DNA from: Fallopia convolvulus | Taxonomy: Eukaryota; Streptophyta; Magnoliopsida; Caryophyllales; Polygonaceae | Assembly (NCBI GenBank): GCA_964016875.1 | Contig: OZ024726.1 | Location: 49,340,825-49,404,824 of the forward strand | Reading direction: 5' to 3' | DNA length: 64,000 bases | Shown: piece after piece, positions 11,862-23,559 of the stretch | Position numbering within the stretch: position 1 is the first letter of the stretch | How the letters are laid out: each line of letters starts with the position of its first letter | Notes under the pieces: generated by a model | What the model was told of the DNA's origin: nothing | Databases searched by the model: none | The model's input: only the letters and a program-made list of their open reading frames with translations | Translations under genes and position numbers: made by a program

Positions 11862-12240
11862 AGGCGGAGCGAGGGGGCAAGGGCACAGTCGCCCCCTCTT
11901 TTCGTTGGAGAAATGTATATACTATCGAAGAGTAGAGTTTGAACGTGACTGGCGCCCCTTCGTGAGAGCAAAGGATCACCCAACGAATGGACGAGCTCCA
12001 GGGAGGGAGGTTCCAAGTTTAGGGTCGATGAGATTGCACACAAACGAAAGGTTGAAGATGACTTTGGCTTTAATTTTTTTAAAACAATTTGGCAATCATT
12101 TCACCCTTTATTTAATTTTTTTTCAAAATGACATCCTTTTACCTTCTAATCTTAAAAAAAAAGAAATAGTTTTAGAAAAACGATCGAATTGATATTACAC
12201 CCCTTTCTTCTTCTTCTTCAAATCTCTTCTGCAAAAGACT
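11862..12240. other. Unassigned insertion-like segment
   Basis: It begins abruptly with GCAGAGGCGGAGCGAGGGGG and a complementary GC-rich stretch (CGCCCCCTC), which can pair as a short hairpin. It then becomes ordinary AT-rich sequence. It replaces the expected polypurine tract and 3' LTR of the Copia, so it is probably the end of another insertion. I cannot assign a family. Confidence 0.35.
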
Positions 12241-12329
12241 AACACAACCAGATACTAGTGCGATGTAGTTGCTACTTCAATCTAGAAGCTCAACCAGTAA
12301 CTCTCTAGATCTAACAATAGATTCAATAA

Positions 12330-13150
12330 AAATAAACCCTAGTTAATCAGGCTAGAAACTGTTGAAATAAATCATAGAAATTCAAGCAAGAGAAAATTAA
12401 ATTCATACAATAGATAAAGAATTAGAAATCTCACAACTTTATTCAAAACGATGCTTCAATTGTCTGACTAAGCAAAGAGGCTTAGTTCTCCATAGAGAGG
12501 ATATGAAAAACTTAGAATGAAAAGTATGAGAATGAGAATGAGAGTTCCTTCTTCCAAAAAACCGTAATATAAAGAAGGAAACTATGTCTAAACAACATCA
12601 ATCCCGTAGGATATAAGCCCAATATAATAATAGTATGATAATAAGCTTCTTGCAGACTGAATTCTCGGCCCAGTAAAAGGCGGCGTCCGCTGCCTTTTGG
12701 CGGTGCCCACTTCCAGTGTAAATCCTCTCCAGCAGCTCGCGTCATTTCCCTCGGTTCAAGATTCAGGTGACACTTCGAGGGCTATTTTAACTCTCTTCGA
12801 GTTGGAATTTGGACTCGGAGTAAAACATGAATTGTAGCCCTTTGAATTAGCTTTCAAATGATACCAAAATCAACTTCGTCAGACTACTATAGCTCCCGAA
12901 TGAACCCTTACAAGACAGAGGTGTCAAACAAATAACTCCAATGGATGACCAGAATTCAAGCGTTCTTTTCCCCGGTTTCCATTCCTTTAACACTTATTCA
13001 CTTTAAGACATTTAAAACAACATAGAACAAGTGTAAATCCTAAACTCCTAGACACCCTAATAACTTAAAGAAACTAACTAAAACTACTTAAAAACAAATC
13101 AAACGAAACGGAAACATGAATCCTAAATATTACCTATATGCAAGCTATCA
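12330..13150 (-). repeat. LTR-like remnant related to the solo LTR at 21989-23549
   Basis: The right end (plus ...GCAAGCTATCA at 13140-13150) is the reverse complement of the solo-LTR start TGATAGCTTGCAT. The next ~450 bp share the same order of blocks: the 'GGATTCATG' lead, the 'TTGACACCTCT' block, the 'AGCTACAATTCAT' and 'TTCGAGTTGGAATTTGGA' blocks. The left part diverges, and the left end near 12240-12330 cannot be fixed. It may be a related subfamily or a truncated copy. Confidence 0.6.
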
Positions 13151-13480
13151 TATCTCCATGTATAATTTAGGTTAAATGCAAATAATTAAGTAACAGGGAC
13201 AGCTTAATGTATGCATTTCCCTCTAATATATTATATAAAAAGGAAAAAAGAAAAGTAAAAAAAGAAAAAAAGGAAGAGGTCATGTTCAGACCGAGCTGGT
13301 AGGAAAATGCATGCAGACCAGGTGTACGTACTTATTGGGTCTAAAGTCTAAATGCATGCATCCATATTATATATACTAGCTCCTATTTGTAGAAGAAAAT
13401 TGAGGGGTCATATTTTGGGTGAAATTTTCTAGAAATTTTGGACCAACTATCCACACACGGCACCGTGGCTCAACCTAGCT

Positions 13481-13488
13481 TATAAAAG
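13481..13488 (+). promoter_or_regulatory. Candidate TATA box of the ALD1-like gene
   Basis: TATAAAAG lies 134 bp before the start codon at 13622, leaving a leader of about 110 bp. There is no better TATA-like site nearby. Confidence 0.55.
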
Positions 13489-13621
13489 CAACTCCAAATC
13501 GAGTGCAGAAATTCGTACTAATTTAATACCTCATAAAACCCACAGAGATATCATTTAAGGGTTAGCTTGATTGATTATATTAAGCTAGCTAGCTAGCTTG
13601 ATATATTGGTTATATTAATCA

Positions 13622-16279
13622 ATGATGAGTACTACCTCCCAACCTCCAACGATGTGGACGCCACGTGGCTTTTCATTCGGCCACATCAGACCGGTACTAC
13701 AAGCGCCCATGGCTACCTTCAGGTCAGAAATTAGAAGCAAGTGTACGAGGCTCCAAAGGAGTCCACATTTGGAGAACCTGCGCGATCAATACTTGTTTCC
13801 TGAGGTGATCAATTATACTGTATCATTTTACCCACTTAATCCTATTAATTAGTTTATATATTAATTTTAAGAAATTAAATTAGATAGGGTCGCGGGAGAT
13901 GGAACACATGAAAAAGTATCCAAATGCAAAGTTGATAAGGCTCGGAGTAGGGGACACAACACAGCCCATCCCTAAAGCCATTGCAACCGCAATGTCCCAG
14001 GTTATTTCATTAATTTACTTTGATTTAATTTATGGGTAAATTTTATGATTTCATGGTAATCAAATGCATGTGTTTTTTTTTTTTTGCAGTATGCACAAAG
14101 GTTATCTACATTGGAGGGGTATAGTGGGTATGGAGCTGAGCAGGGCAAACAGGTAAAACAAAACTAAAAAGTCCATATATCGAACTCGGTACTTAAGAAA
14201 ACTTCATAAAATTTAATTAATAATGTGTACAATGAAATTCACGTGTTACATGGATCAGGAACTAAGGAAGGTGATTGCTGAAAATATGTACGGAGAAATG
14301 GGAATAAAAAGCAACGAGATATTCGTATCAGATGGTGCTCAATGTGACATTTCCCGTATCCAGGTGCGCACATTTCCTTAATTTCAATATTTAACCTTAT
14401 AAAACTATATTTTTTGAATTGTAATTTTGATATATTAGAATAATCGAGTCGTATGTTTAATAATATTAGCAAAATTTAAGAAGAGAATTTGTAATTGAAA
14501 GAATCAACACAACCACTACATATTCCATGTGCGTAAGTCCTGTGTTATTTTGTTCGTAAGACTGTCCAGGTTTGGAAATTATAGTGCTTTAGAAAATCCA
14601 TAAGTTTATGAGGAAAAATGTTTCCTTCTTTTTGTTTGATGGGAACGTGTACTTATCAATCTTTTTTTTTTTTTTTGGTAGAAAGTACTTATCAATGTTT
14701 GATGTGAGATGCTTTCATGTTTGTCAGATGCTGTTTGGACCAGATGTCAGCGTGGCCGTCCAAGATCCCTCCTTTCCGGTAAATTTCTGCTTCTCCTTTT
14801 ACTTTTCCTATTCTTGCTATAAGTCACGTGTTGTGAACTTAAATCTAAAAATGGAGTAAAACATTAATGTATACGGTACATTATAGACATTATAAAAATA
14901 ATTTTAAAAATGAAAATTCATAAAAACATTTTAAAATTGGATGCTGGGGATTGCTAAAAGGCATAGAGGATTAGAAAAATGGATTTGTAAAACAAAAGTA
15001 TCTTCACTTGATTCAAGCATATATCTTTAATTTACACCCAACACTCACATGTCTATAGTTCTGAATGTTTGGTCATGAAGTTAATTTATATTGTTAAAAA
15101 ATATATACAACTCTTAATCTTTACTGTCCAAGATCGAACCAAAAGGTAACTCGGTTGATCAAAAATTCTAAACTATAACTGCAATAATGGCGTAATTTAA
15201 CTTTCCCTCCAGGCTTACATAGATTCAAGCGTAATAATGGGAAGAGCAGCCAAGTTGGACGAGAAAACAGGCAAATACAATCGACTCGTCTACATGAACT
15301 GCGGATTCCACAACAACTTCTTCCCGGACCTCTCCACCCTCCCCCGGACTGACGTCCTCTTCTTCTGCTCTCCCAACAACCCCACCGGCCACGCCGCCTC
15401 CCGCCTCCAGCTCCGCCGCCTCGTCGACTTCGCCGCCAGCAACGGCTCCCTCATCGTCTACGACGCCGCCTACTCCGCCTACATCTCCGACGACGACGAC
15501 AGCCCTCGATCCATTTTCGAAATCCCGGGCGCCAACCAGGTCAGTAGTCGCTTCATTAATGAATTAAATTCTGTTGGGGGTAAAAGTGTGAATTGGCATA
15601 ACTTGAGGGGTGGAATTTGTAAATAGGTAGCAATCGAAGTGTCGTCGTTCTCGAAGCTTGCGGGGTTCACTGGGGTGAGGCTTGGGTGGACGGTTGTGCC
15701 GGAGGAGCTCCGGTACGGCAACGGCTTTCCAGTGATCCACGATTACAATCGCATCGTTTGTACTTGCTTTAACGGTGCCTCCATTATTTCTCAGGCCGGT
15801 GGCCTTGCTTGTCTTTCGCCTCCCGGTTCTCAGGTACTACACACTTCAACTAACCAAAATTATATTCAATATATTTCCAAAATTGCAAAATTGGTTTGAA
15901 AATTAATTTAAATACGTATGTTTTTGTGTAGGAGTTGAAACGTATAATAAAGTATTACATGGAGAATGCGAGAATCCTAGCGGACACCTTCTCATCACTG
16001 GGATGGGAGGTCCATGGCGGCAAAAACGCACCCTACGTGTGGGTCCACTTTCCGGGGAGAAACTCGTGGGACGTATTCAATGAGATCCTGGATGCCACCC
16101 ACGTGTCCGTGGTTCCTGGCCGTGGATTTGGTCCTGCTGGGGACGAGTACATTAGAGTCAGTGCATTCGCCACCAGAGAATCCTTGCTCCAAGCTTCTCA
16201 TCGTCTCACCAAACATTTTGCAACTACTACTCGCCGCCACCCTCCTCCATCTTGCTTTACAAATTTGAGATGCATGTAA
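13622..16279 (+). CDS. ALD1: ALD1-type PLP-dependent aminotransferase (8 exons)
   Basis: Eight exons, all phase 0: 13622-13804, 13884-14000, 14090-14152, 14259-14363, 14728-14778, 15213-15539, 15627-15833, 15932-16279, giving 466 aa (Arabidopsis ALD1 is about 456). The N-terminal ~50 residues look like a plastid transit peptide. The class I/II aminotransferase fold follows: 'GVGDTTQPIP', 'GYSGYG.EQG', 'SDGAQCDISR', 'CSPNNPTG', 'YDAAYSAYI', and the PLP-lysine motif 'SSFSKLAGFTGVRLGW'. Motifs fit ALD1 better than the housekeeping LL-diaminopimelate aminotransferase AGD2. Known of the family: ALD1 transaminates lysine in plastids, feeding pipecolate and N-hydroxypipecolate for systemic acquired resistance. 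Exon 6 is strikingly rich in codons ending in C, unlike the other exons. Function is by homology recognition, not by search. Confidence 0.9.
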
Positions 16280-17321
16280 CACAGAATATAACTGTATCTT
16301 AATAAATAAAAAGTCATCTCAAATCTCAAATCTTATCAGCTTAACTGGTAAGGGTCATGACATGCGAATCGACTCCATTCATTGTAATGGACGGACTAAT
16401 TAGTATCTTTATTTTTAACAAACTGAAATAACAATAAATAAAAAGTTTACTACTCCTGTGTGGATCACTGATGCATTTTAATTTAATTTTTTTATTCTTT
16501 TCCACTATCCTGTGTGGATCACTGATTTAATACATTAAATTGTATTATAGGAATACAATTTAATACTAAGGGTAATGATATAGGGTAAGCTGTTCAATTT
16601 TCTCCATTCGTGACGTCATAGTTATTTTTACAATGAGGCATAATTGTATTGTATCAGCATACGATAATCAGATTTAAATTGCGGAAAAATTAAGAAAGCC
16701 TTCAGTTTCTGAACTGGACGTACAGCTGGCTAACATAAGCAATGCTCATAAAACTTTTGGTTTTTGATGTTAGAGATCATTCAATTTCATATAGGAAAAG
16801 TTGTTTTCAAGAAGAAGAGAAAATTCACTGGATAAAGTCTGGTGATTCTTAAATTCTCCTCCTCCCGGTCATTATGTGCATGTTTGAATAATCAAAAAAG
16901 TACTTCTACTCGCTAAAACTCAATTTGACAAGGACGGTTGAGTCTGAATCTAGAAATTGCAAGGAAAAAAACAACCTTCGAAATTCAATTTGCATTTTGC
17001 ATCCTTCTATATGCACTCAACTTGCAATGGAAAATCACAACACAAACTCTAATGACCTTATTTATAACATGCATTCAAAACATTTCAAATCCACAGCCGA
17101 ACAGAAAAATTCTAATGCTCATTGGAATTCCTGCACACAATGTATTTCCTTCCATTTTCCTTATAAACTGAAACTTTTAAGAAAATTACAGAGGAGTCCA
17201 ATTCCTTCACTTCAGCATATTCATCAACGTGTATACAGAATTCAGATATCTAATATTCACATATCAACATATAGATCACAAACTTGAAAAGGCAATAACA
17301 ATAAATCAAGGCCAGCAAAAC
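16280..17321. other. Intergenic region between ALD1 and the F-box/kelch gene
   Basis: The two genes converge here, so it should hold both 3' UTRs. TCCTGTGTGGATCACTGAT occurs twice (about 16455 and 16509). A perfect 13-bp inverted repeat with a 5-bp loop sits at 16533-16563 (ATTAAATTGTATT...AATACAATTTAAT), probably a MITE relic. There is no further gene. Confidence 0.55.
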
Positions 17322-18770
17322 TTACAAATCCAGAACAATGCATCCAACTAACTCAGCAGACTCACAACTCATAGCAGAAACAACCTTCCAAACAACAGTA
17401 TCTGTCTCTGCTTCCGACACCAGACGCTCTTGCAACGGTTTTCTGCTAGAGAAAGAAGAACCTGAACCCGAATCTAGACCCGAACCCGGAGAAGAAACAA
17501 ACCTTCCCCGTGGCTTAGCCTGCAGAATTGCAATGTCATGGCTCGAGTCCTTTGTTATAACATGTAATCTTCCATGAAACCCGGCAAGCAAATAAGGAGA
17601 CTCAGAATCCACTACATCACCCAAAGGAACCTTGCTTATAGCCACTTTCCATGTATCCTCTTTCTTATCATAAACCTTAATCTTACTTTCTACTGACCCA
17701 GATGGATCAAGTGCATATAACTCATCATCCACAACAACACTAAGCTTCGTCCCCGCTTGCCTTGCGGGCCACCCCTCACCCATGCCACCTGGCATATCAA
17801 CCCAAGAGTTTGTTTCCGGATCATACATCTCGCCTCCAAGGTCAACAATAAAAGGCCATGAATAAAGACTCTGTGGAACACACAATTTCCCCATATAGGA
17901 ACTCATCCCTGTTGCAATAGGCTTTAACATGTCAGCCAAGAACGCCGTGGGTAAAACCTGGGCTTTTGAAAAGGGCATGTTCGGAAGCTGAGACCAAACG
18001 TCGGTTATGGGATCATAGACTTCAGCAGATTGAAGAGGATTAAAAGCTCCACGAGTCTTGTTTACTCCTCCAACAACATATAGCTTGTTGTTTAAGATCC
18101 CGGTTTTACAATAGGCTCTACCCGTTGACATGGGCGTTGCGTCGTTCCATGTGTTTAGGATTGGATCAAACCGCCAAACGCGGCTTATGGTTGAAGACCC
18201 AGAGAAGCCACCAAGGACATAAAGGCAACCGTCAATGGCGCCAAATGAACAACCACACAGCGGAAATTGATCTACTCTATCTCTTTGACCAAGCCAGGTT
18301 CTAACCGACTCGGCTAGTCTGATTGTAGGAGTGATCAAATTCCACAGCCTGGGTGTAGAGAGCTTCTGACATGAGTCACTGTAAGCGACAGGCGGCATTG
18401 GAGGCAATTTTAGCCAAGCTTTTGACAAAGGGTCTAAAGCATACCATAAGAGTTCAGAGCCATGAACTTTTGCTAGCACATAAAGCCATTCTTCGGTTGT
18501 CTTGAATTCTTTCCTGAGATTGTAGAGTTCAGGGCTCGTTGTAGCTGCCCTCCAGGTTCTTGAAACTAATTTTGCATTGTAGTAGTAGATTCTAGGAACT
18601 CTAGCTAGAATCTGGATTGATAACTCATCAGGAAGGCAGGGAATTAATCTCGGGCTCTCTTCGTTACAGGATGGTGATAATTTTCGCCTCTTATTGCTTT
18701 GACCATTAGATGAACCACTACATCTGCTTACATCAACCCTTGCCCCCATAGAGCTGAACAATCCTCCCAT
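17322..18770 (-). CDS. F-box/kelch-repeat protein, At1g22040-like
   Basis: Single-exon coding region of 482 aa. The open frame extends three codons upstream to 18779 but without an ATG, so ATG at 18770 (MGGLFSSMG) is chosen. F-box at about residues 40-85 ('LIPCLPDELSIQILARVPR...LVSRTWRAA'), then kelch repeats from about 170: 'LYVLGGFSG', 'LYVVGGVNK..GAFNPLQSAEVYDP..D.W', 'GGEMYDPETNSWVDMPGGMGEGWPARQAGTKLSVVVDDELYALDP', 'YDKKEDTWKV'. A Ser-rich insert lies near 430. Known: such proteins are substrate receptors of SCF ubiquitin ligases through SKP1/ASK binding. Target unknown. The close fit to Arabidopsis At1g22040 is from memory of the family and would need a search to confirm. Confidence 0.9.
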   Translation of the reverse strand: MGGLFSSMGARVDVSRCSGSSNGQSNKRRKLSPSCNEESPRLIPCLPDELSIQILARVPRIYYYNAKLVSRTWRAATTSPELYNLRKEFKTTEEWLYVLAKVHGSELLWYALDPLSKAWLKLPPMPPVAYSDSCQKLSTPRLWNLITPTIRLAESVRTWLGQRDRVDQFPLCGCSFGAIDGCLYVLGGFSGSSTISRVWRFDPILNTWNDATPMSTGRAYCKTGILNNKLYVVGGVNKTRGAFNPLQSAEVYDPITDVWSQLPNMPFSKAQVLPTAFLADMLKPIATGMSSYMGKLCVPQSLYSWPFIVDLGGEMYDPETNSWVDMPGGMGEGWPARQAGTKLSVVVDDELYALDPSGSVESKIKVYDKKEDTWKVAISKVPLGDVVDSESPYLLAGFHGRLHVITKDSSHDIAILQAKPRGRFVSSPGSGLDSGSGSSFSSRKPLQERLVSEAETDTVVWKVVSAMSCESAELVGCIVLDL

Positions 18771-19990
18771 GGTAGACAATTGCTCCTGAATAACTCAATT
18801 CGTGATTCACAATTTACACCAAACTGTATCCTATAAGTTCCCCAACACCAAATGCAGCAGGTTAAATAACTTCAACTATTCATCTGCAAGAATATTAGAG
18901 TGGAAAATATTGATCAGAAATTAACATAAAAAGTAATATCATGAGATATTATGTGGGTGCAGAACAAACTAGAATTAGAATTTGTGAGGAAGATACTTAA
19001 CGAGCTTAGAGAAAGATATCAACATGTGTGGCTAATTATGAGGAACATAAAACAAATGCAAAAGCAAAGCAGACAGATAACTAAGTTATCAAAAGACTGC
19101 AAGTCCAATTAGCCCCAAATCTCACATCGGCTATTGAAGTTCAATATACACAAATGATATGATTAGCAGATGCAGGTTATAACAATAAATTACATTTAAA
19201 CATCAACTATGAGCTACCTTACAATCATAAAGGGAGAAACCCTTCCAGACAGGAAAAAAGTGGGGTTTGGGGTTCTCACAGAATTCCCATCCCTACAGAC
19301 GAGGCCCTAAAATACTCAAGCGGATTCAAATCACCCTCAAGTTACAATCCCGATTACAAAATGTTTTTTTCCCGCGCCATTTTTGTGAAGATAAGAAGGA
19401 AAGAGAAATAATACCAGCTTCTTATCGAATACCAACACGAGATCTTCCGAAATTCAGTAAGATTGCACTTACGATTCAAGGACAATCGCAAAATTGTTGA
19501 GCAATCGCATCGAATTTAATCCTCAAGGATCGTAAAATTCGATCCGGGTGGCAGGAAGACGCCGTAGCTTATGTTTCCAGTCTTCGGAAACTGAATCCCC
19601 TGCTTCTTCGAAATTGCAACACGAAGTATCGTGATTGTGAACTGAAATTTCAGCCCCGCACTCTCGTTTCTTTGATTATTCTCCGGATCGGCGGACTCCG
19701 TCTTCAAATTCCGCAGTGGGAGATTGACAATCGGGATGGATAGCGACGCGTAAGTCTTTTGTGAATCTCCCCATATGGCAAAACATCCCTTCCGTGCTTC
19801 CTTTCTCCGGCCTCTTTTGTGTGAGGTGAAGAGGACCTAAACGAGGAAAGAAGGGGAAGGATAAGGTGCGGGAGTCTCCACCATATGCAGATGCAGAGGC
19901 TGCATCTTCAACCGTCAATCTGGATACCCAACGTGTTTAGATTTTTTTTTTCCTAAACTAGCCTCGAAATTAATTTTATTTCCTAAGTAC
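18771..19990 (-). promoter_or_regulatory. 5' leader and promoter region of the F-box/kelch gene, with a candidate leader intron
   Basis: On the minus strand, a strong donor GTAAGTG (plus CACTTAC, about 19468-19474) and an acceptor TTCTTGCAG (about 18892-18900) could define a ~580-bp intron in the 5' UTR. An alternative donor GTAGCT lies near 19213. The GC-richer block 19500-19920 may be exon 1. No competing gene is visible. This is inference from splice signals only. Confidence 0.4.
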
Positions 19991-21764
19991 GTGCAATGGT
20001 GAGGAATGAAAGTCCTCTTGCACACTCTCTCTCTTTAAAAAGGAGCTCTCCTTTATTATAAAAATTGAAAGAGGATGAACGAGAATAATTTCCATTCTAT
20101 AGGATAATGAAAGCTTTGGCCCTTGTGTCTAAGGATGAACTTTCATCCATTCACAAGTTAATACATGTATTCTAACTTTATTTATTTCATTTCAACCTAC
20201 CATTAAATAAATTTCCAACGAATTAATAAATAATGTTGATATTTTTAAAAAAAAATCAATCAATTTTTATAATTTTTTTTTTTTATTTTTTCACAAACTC
20301 ATTTAACTTTTCTCTCTCTCATTCACTACTACTACTACCTTCCATGGATAATCACAATCAAAATCCAAATAACTCAAACACCCAATATAATCCAAATACA
20401 TTTAATTTGGATCAAGTTTAAGCCATGTTACAAATGTTTGGTAATCAACCAAGGCCAATTAATCCAAATTATTTCCAAACCTTTCCACAATTTCTTTTCA
20501 ATCAATTTCAACAATCTTCCCAAAATTTTAGCCAACCAATTGAGCAATCTCCTAGAAATGGTAGTTGTAATGCAACTCCAACATAACATCTAGAAGATAT
20601 TGAGGAGGTTCAACTATTTACTCAAGATCCCACTACTGCCAAGAAGAAACAAATGAAGGTTTTGTTCAATATATATTTAAGTTTTAAATATCTAGGAGCT
20701 TTCACGTTTTATTTTACATTTAACTTTGACTCATTCTAGGGTTTTCTATTATATTGTTTTTCCCTTTCTAAATACACAAATTATCATATTCATAAAACTC
20801 AGATATTTGTTTACAAAACTTCTTCATTCTAGATTTCATGGAATATACGAGAGGATGAAGCGCTTGTATCGGGCTACATCAATGTCGGAGGAGATATCAA
20901 GCAAGGAACAAATCGAACTAAGAAAGATTTGTGCGTAAGAATTTGAAAACTCTATGAGGGGGCACGAAGTGATAATCCTGAGCTACGTGAAAGATCTATC
21001 AAAGCTATGCAACAACGTCGGAATCACATTAATCAAATTGTTTAAAGATGGGTAGAGGTGTACGCTACTGAGCAACAAAACAAGAAAAGTGGAGAAAGAG
21101 ACGAAGATGTGGAGAACAATGCTCATGAGAGTTACCAAACATTGCACAATGGTAATAAATTTACTTTGATGCATTCATGGAAGGTGCTAAGACACTACCC
21201 AAAATGGTCAATATTAAGCATGCAATTGCCTTCCCGACATGATGGGAAGCATAGATTGCATGCATTGCGAGTGGAAAAATTGTCGGTTGGATGGAAAGGA
21301 ATGTATCAAGGAAGATCGAGAACAACAATTGTAATCCTAGGGGATTTGTGGATTTGGCATGCTTTTTTCGGAACATAACACTATTTTTAATTTGTATTTT
21401 TTTGCACTTTATAATGTTGTTTGAAGTTATCTTAATGTTAATTAAGATTATTTTTTATCAGTAGTTAGTTTATATTATCATAAATCCAAATTATTTAAGG
21501 AAATATAATTTATTATTAATTCATTTGATTAACTAATTTTGTAATGAATATTGAATGATATAAAATATATAGTAAATATATATGTTAAATTAGGAGAGAG
21601 AGGAAGTGAAAGGGGATACCCTTTGTTGTGGGGGAAATAAAGAAACATGAAGAGAAGGATGAAAGGAAAAGTGAAAAATGATGTGGATGATAGAGAAAAT
21701 GAGGTGTCAAAAGGAGAGAAGGAGAGAGAAAATGAGAGATGATTGCACATCCTCACCATTGCAC
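19991..21764 (+). mobile_element. PIF/Harbinger-type transposon relic with terminal inverted repeats
   Basis: A 15-bp inverted repeat GTGCAATGGTGAGGA is perfect at 19991-20005 and 21750-21764. Inside, on the plus strand, is a decayed Asn/Gln-rich start of the companion protein (about 20344-20660). The trihelix/NAM-associated C-terminal segment follows ('KSGERDEDVENNAHESYQTLHNGNKFTLMHSW..LRHYPKW', about 21020-21210). A transposase fragment lies at about 21230-21378 ('DGKHRLHALRVEK...WKGMYQGR...DLWIWHAFFGT' in part; the parental frame would read 'GSIDCMHW'). Known: autonomous PIF/Harbinger elements carry both proteins. Here an internal deletion joins them and frames are broken. The target duplication is not clear. 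Confidence 0.75.
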
Positions 21765-21988
21765 ATGCTTTTAGGCTTCGTTCGGTAAATACGAACTGGA
21801 GTTGGATTAGAAGCTGAGGTTATAGCTGAAGCTAAATTGAGCTAGAACTAGAGCTGGATTAGGAGCTAAATATGTCAAAAAAAAAAAGCTTTCAATTACA
21901 TCCATGGGTAGCTAAATAATATAATAACGGGATTTTAGAATAGCACATCCGACTTTTTTCATAATAGCGCACCACGGCCAGAGGGGCC
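21765..21988. other. Short spacer before the solo LTR array
   Basis: It opens GGCTTCGTTCGGTAAATACG, which resembles a DNA-transposon terminus, and has several GAGCTxxA-type degenerate repeats (21800-21865). No partner end was identified. Confidence 0.35.
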
Positions 21989-23549
21989 TGATAGCTTGCA
22001 TTTAGGTAGTGTTTAGGATGCATATTTATGTTTATTTTGCATATGTTTTAGCTTAGTTTAGTGTAATTCTTAGGTTTTTAGGTTTTCTAGGGAATTCCGG
22101 TTTTGCGCTTGTTTTGTTCGGTTTTGCAGATCTTTCGGTAAACAAGCGTGAACGGGATGGATCTTAGGGGACTATGGTGGATTTTGATAAAGCTTAGAGT
22201 GATACAAGTGAAGATTGGAAGAACCAAGACCCAAGAGCTTTTGTGAAAAGAACGCTTAAACTCGGGCTATGCATTGGAGTTCTTGTTTTGACACCTCTAT
22301 CTTGCAATGCTTGGTTTGGGAGATATAATGCTCGGATGAGGCTGAATTTGGTATCACTGGAAAGCTAATTCAAAGAGCTACAATTCATATTTTTACTCCG
22401 AGTCCAAATTCCAACTCGAAGGGGGTGAAAACAGCCTTTGAAGTGTCACTTGAAATGCTGAACCAAGAGTGTCGCGGGCTGGAGATCAAGGTGCCGCGGC
22501 CGCGCCACTTTATGTTAAGACCGCGCCTTATGTTCTGCTGCGAGAGAGTTGGGCCGCGTGTTTTGGGCCTCGGTTTGGACGTTATTAGGTCTTTTCCGAC
22601 TAGTTTAATGTAATTTCAGGATATTTTATCTTTGGATATCTTAGGGGTATTTAAACCTTGTTTTTAGTTTTCTCTATCTATCATTATCATAACTTGGATC
22701 ATACTTTTGGAGGCTAGGGTTTTCTCTCAAGGAAGAACCTTTGAACCTTTGTAAGTTTGATTTTATTTTAATTATGCATTGCTAATTTCCTTTGTGTTTG
22801 ACTAGTTATTGAAATCATAGATTGCATATTATTGTGAGGTTTGATTGATTCTCATCAACTTGAATAGGTTTTATTCCCTGTGCTTAATTGAATAAGAATT
22901 TATCTAGGGTTTTGTTAGATTGATCACCTAATAGAATTTCTAGGTTATTTACAACTAATCTGATTAATGCCCGTTCGGGGTTGATTAGATAAAGTAGCAC
23001 CTATAATTGTTTGGACCCGTTTGGGCTATTCAATTGTAGAAGGGAATAAATCCACAAATAACTTAGATGTCTGTTTGCTCTAAGTGTTTGTTTCTATTGA
23101 TAACTTGATTCGTAAAGCTGTTGTTTAATTGAATCTAGACGTTGTTTTAGGTTGTTAAATGATTAGGGTTGTTTAGACTGTTAGTTCTTTCAACTATTTA
23201 TGAAGTTTGGGTCATAATCCTTAGTAGGAGTATAATCCACAATAGATTATTCAAGAAAATTGAGAATCAAGATAATCAATGATCAATAAGCATATCTATG
23301 ATGGATTTAACTAGTTGAACATATTTCTCTCATATATATTTACAATCAAACTTTGCATTCATAGTTAGTTTTATTTTGCATCTTAGATTAGATTTCCAAT
23401 CATTAAAACCCCCCTTTATTTAGTTACTTGGCACTTAAGTAATAACATTAATACACGAGTCTCTGTGGGATCGACCCTTACTTACCATTCTACTCAGATT
23501 GGTTAAGTTAGGATTCTTTGATAGGTAACGACTGAAAAATACCTCATCA
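21989..23549 (+). repeat. Solo LTR 1 (1561 bp) with 5-bp target duplication
   Basis: Termini are TGATAGCTTGC...TACCTCATCA (TG...CA). The exact target duplication GGGCC flanks it (21984-21988 and 23550-23554). The 3' part contains 'CGAGTCTCTGTGGGATCGACCC' in two short pieces near 23457-23477, a sequence typical of Gypsy (Athila/Ogre-like) LTRs in plants. There are no internal domains, so this is a recombination product. A diverged relative lies at 12330-13150. Confidence 0.88.
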
Positions 23550-23559
23550 GGGCCCCAGG

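Noticed and set aside
11635..12192. 185-codon plus-strand ORF
   Set aside because: It merely passes through the RNase H remnant of the decayed Copia into the unrelated GC-rich segment. It is not a gene.
15479..16282. Antisense and alternative-frame ORFs over ALD1
   Set aside because: Shadows of the ALD1 exons. The phase-0 exon chain with GT-AG junctions explains the region.
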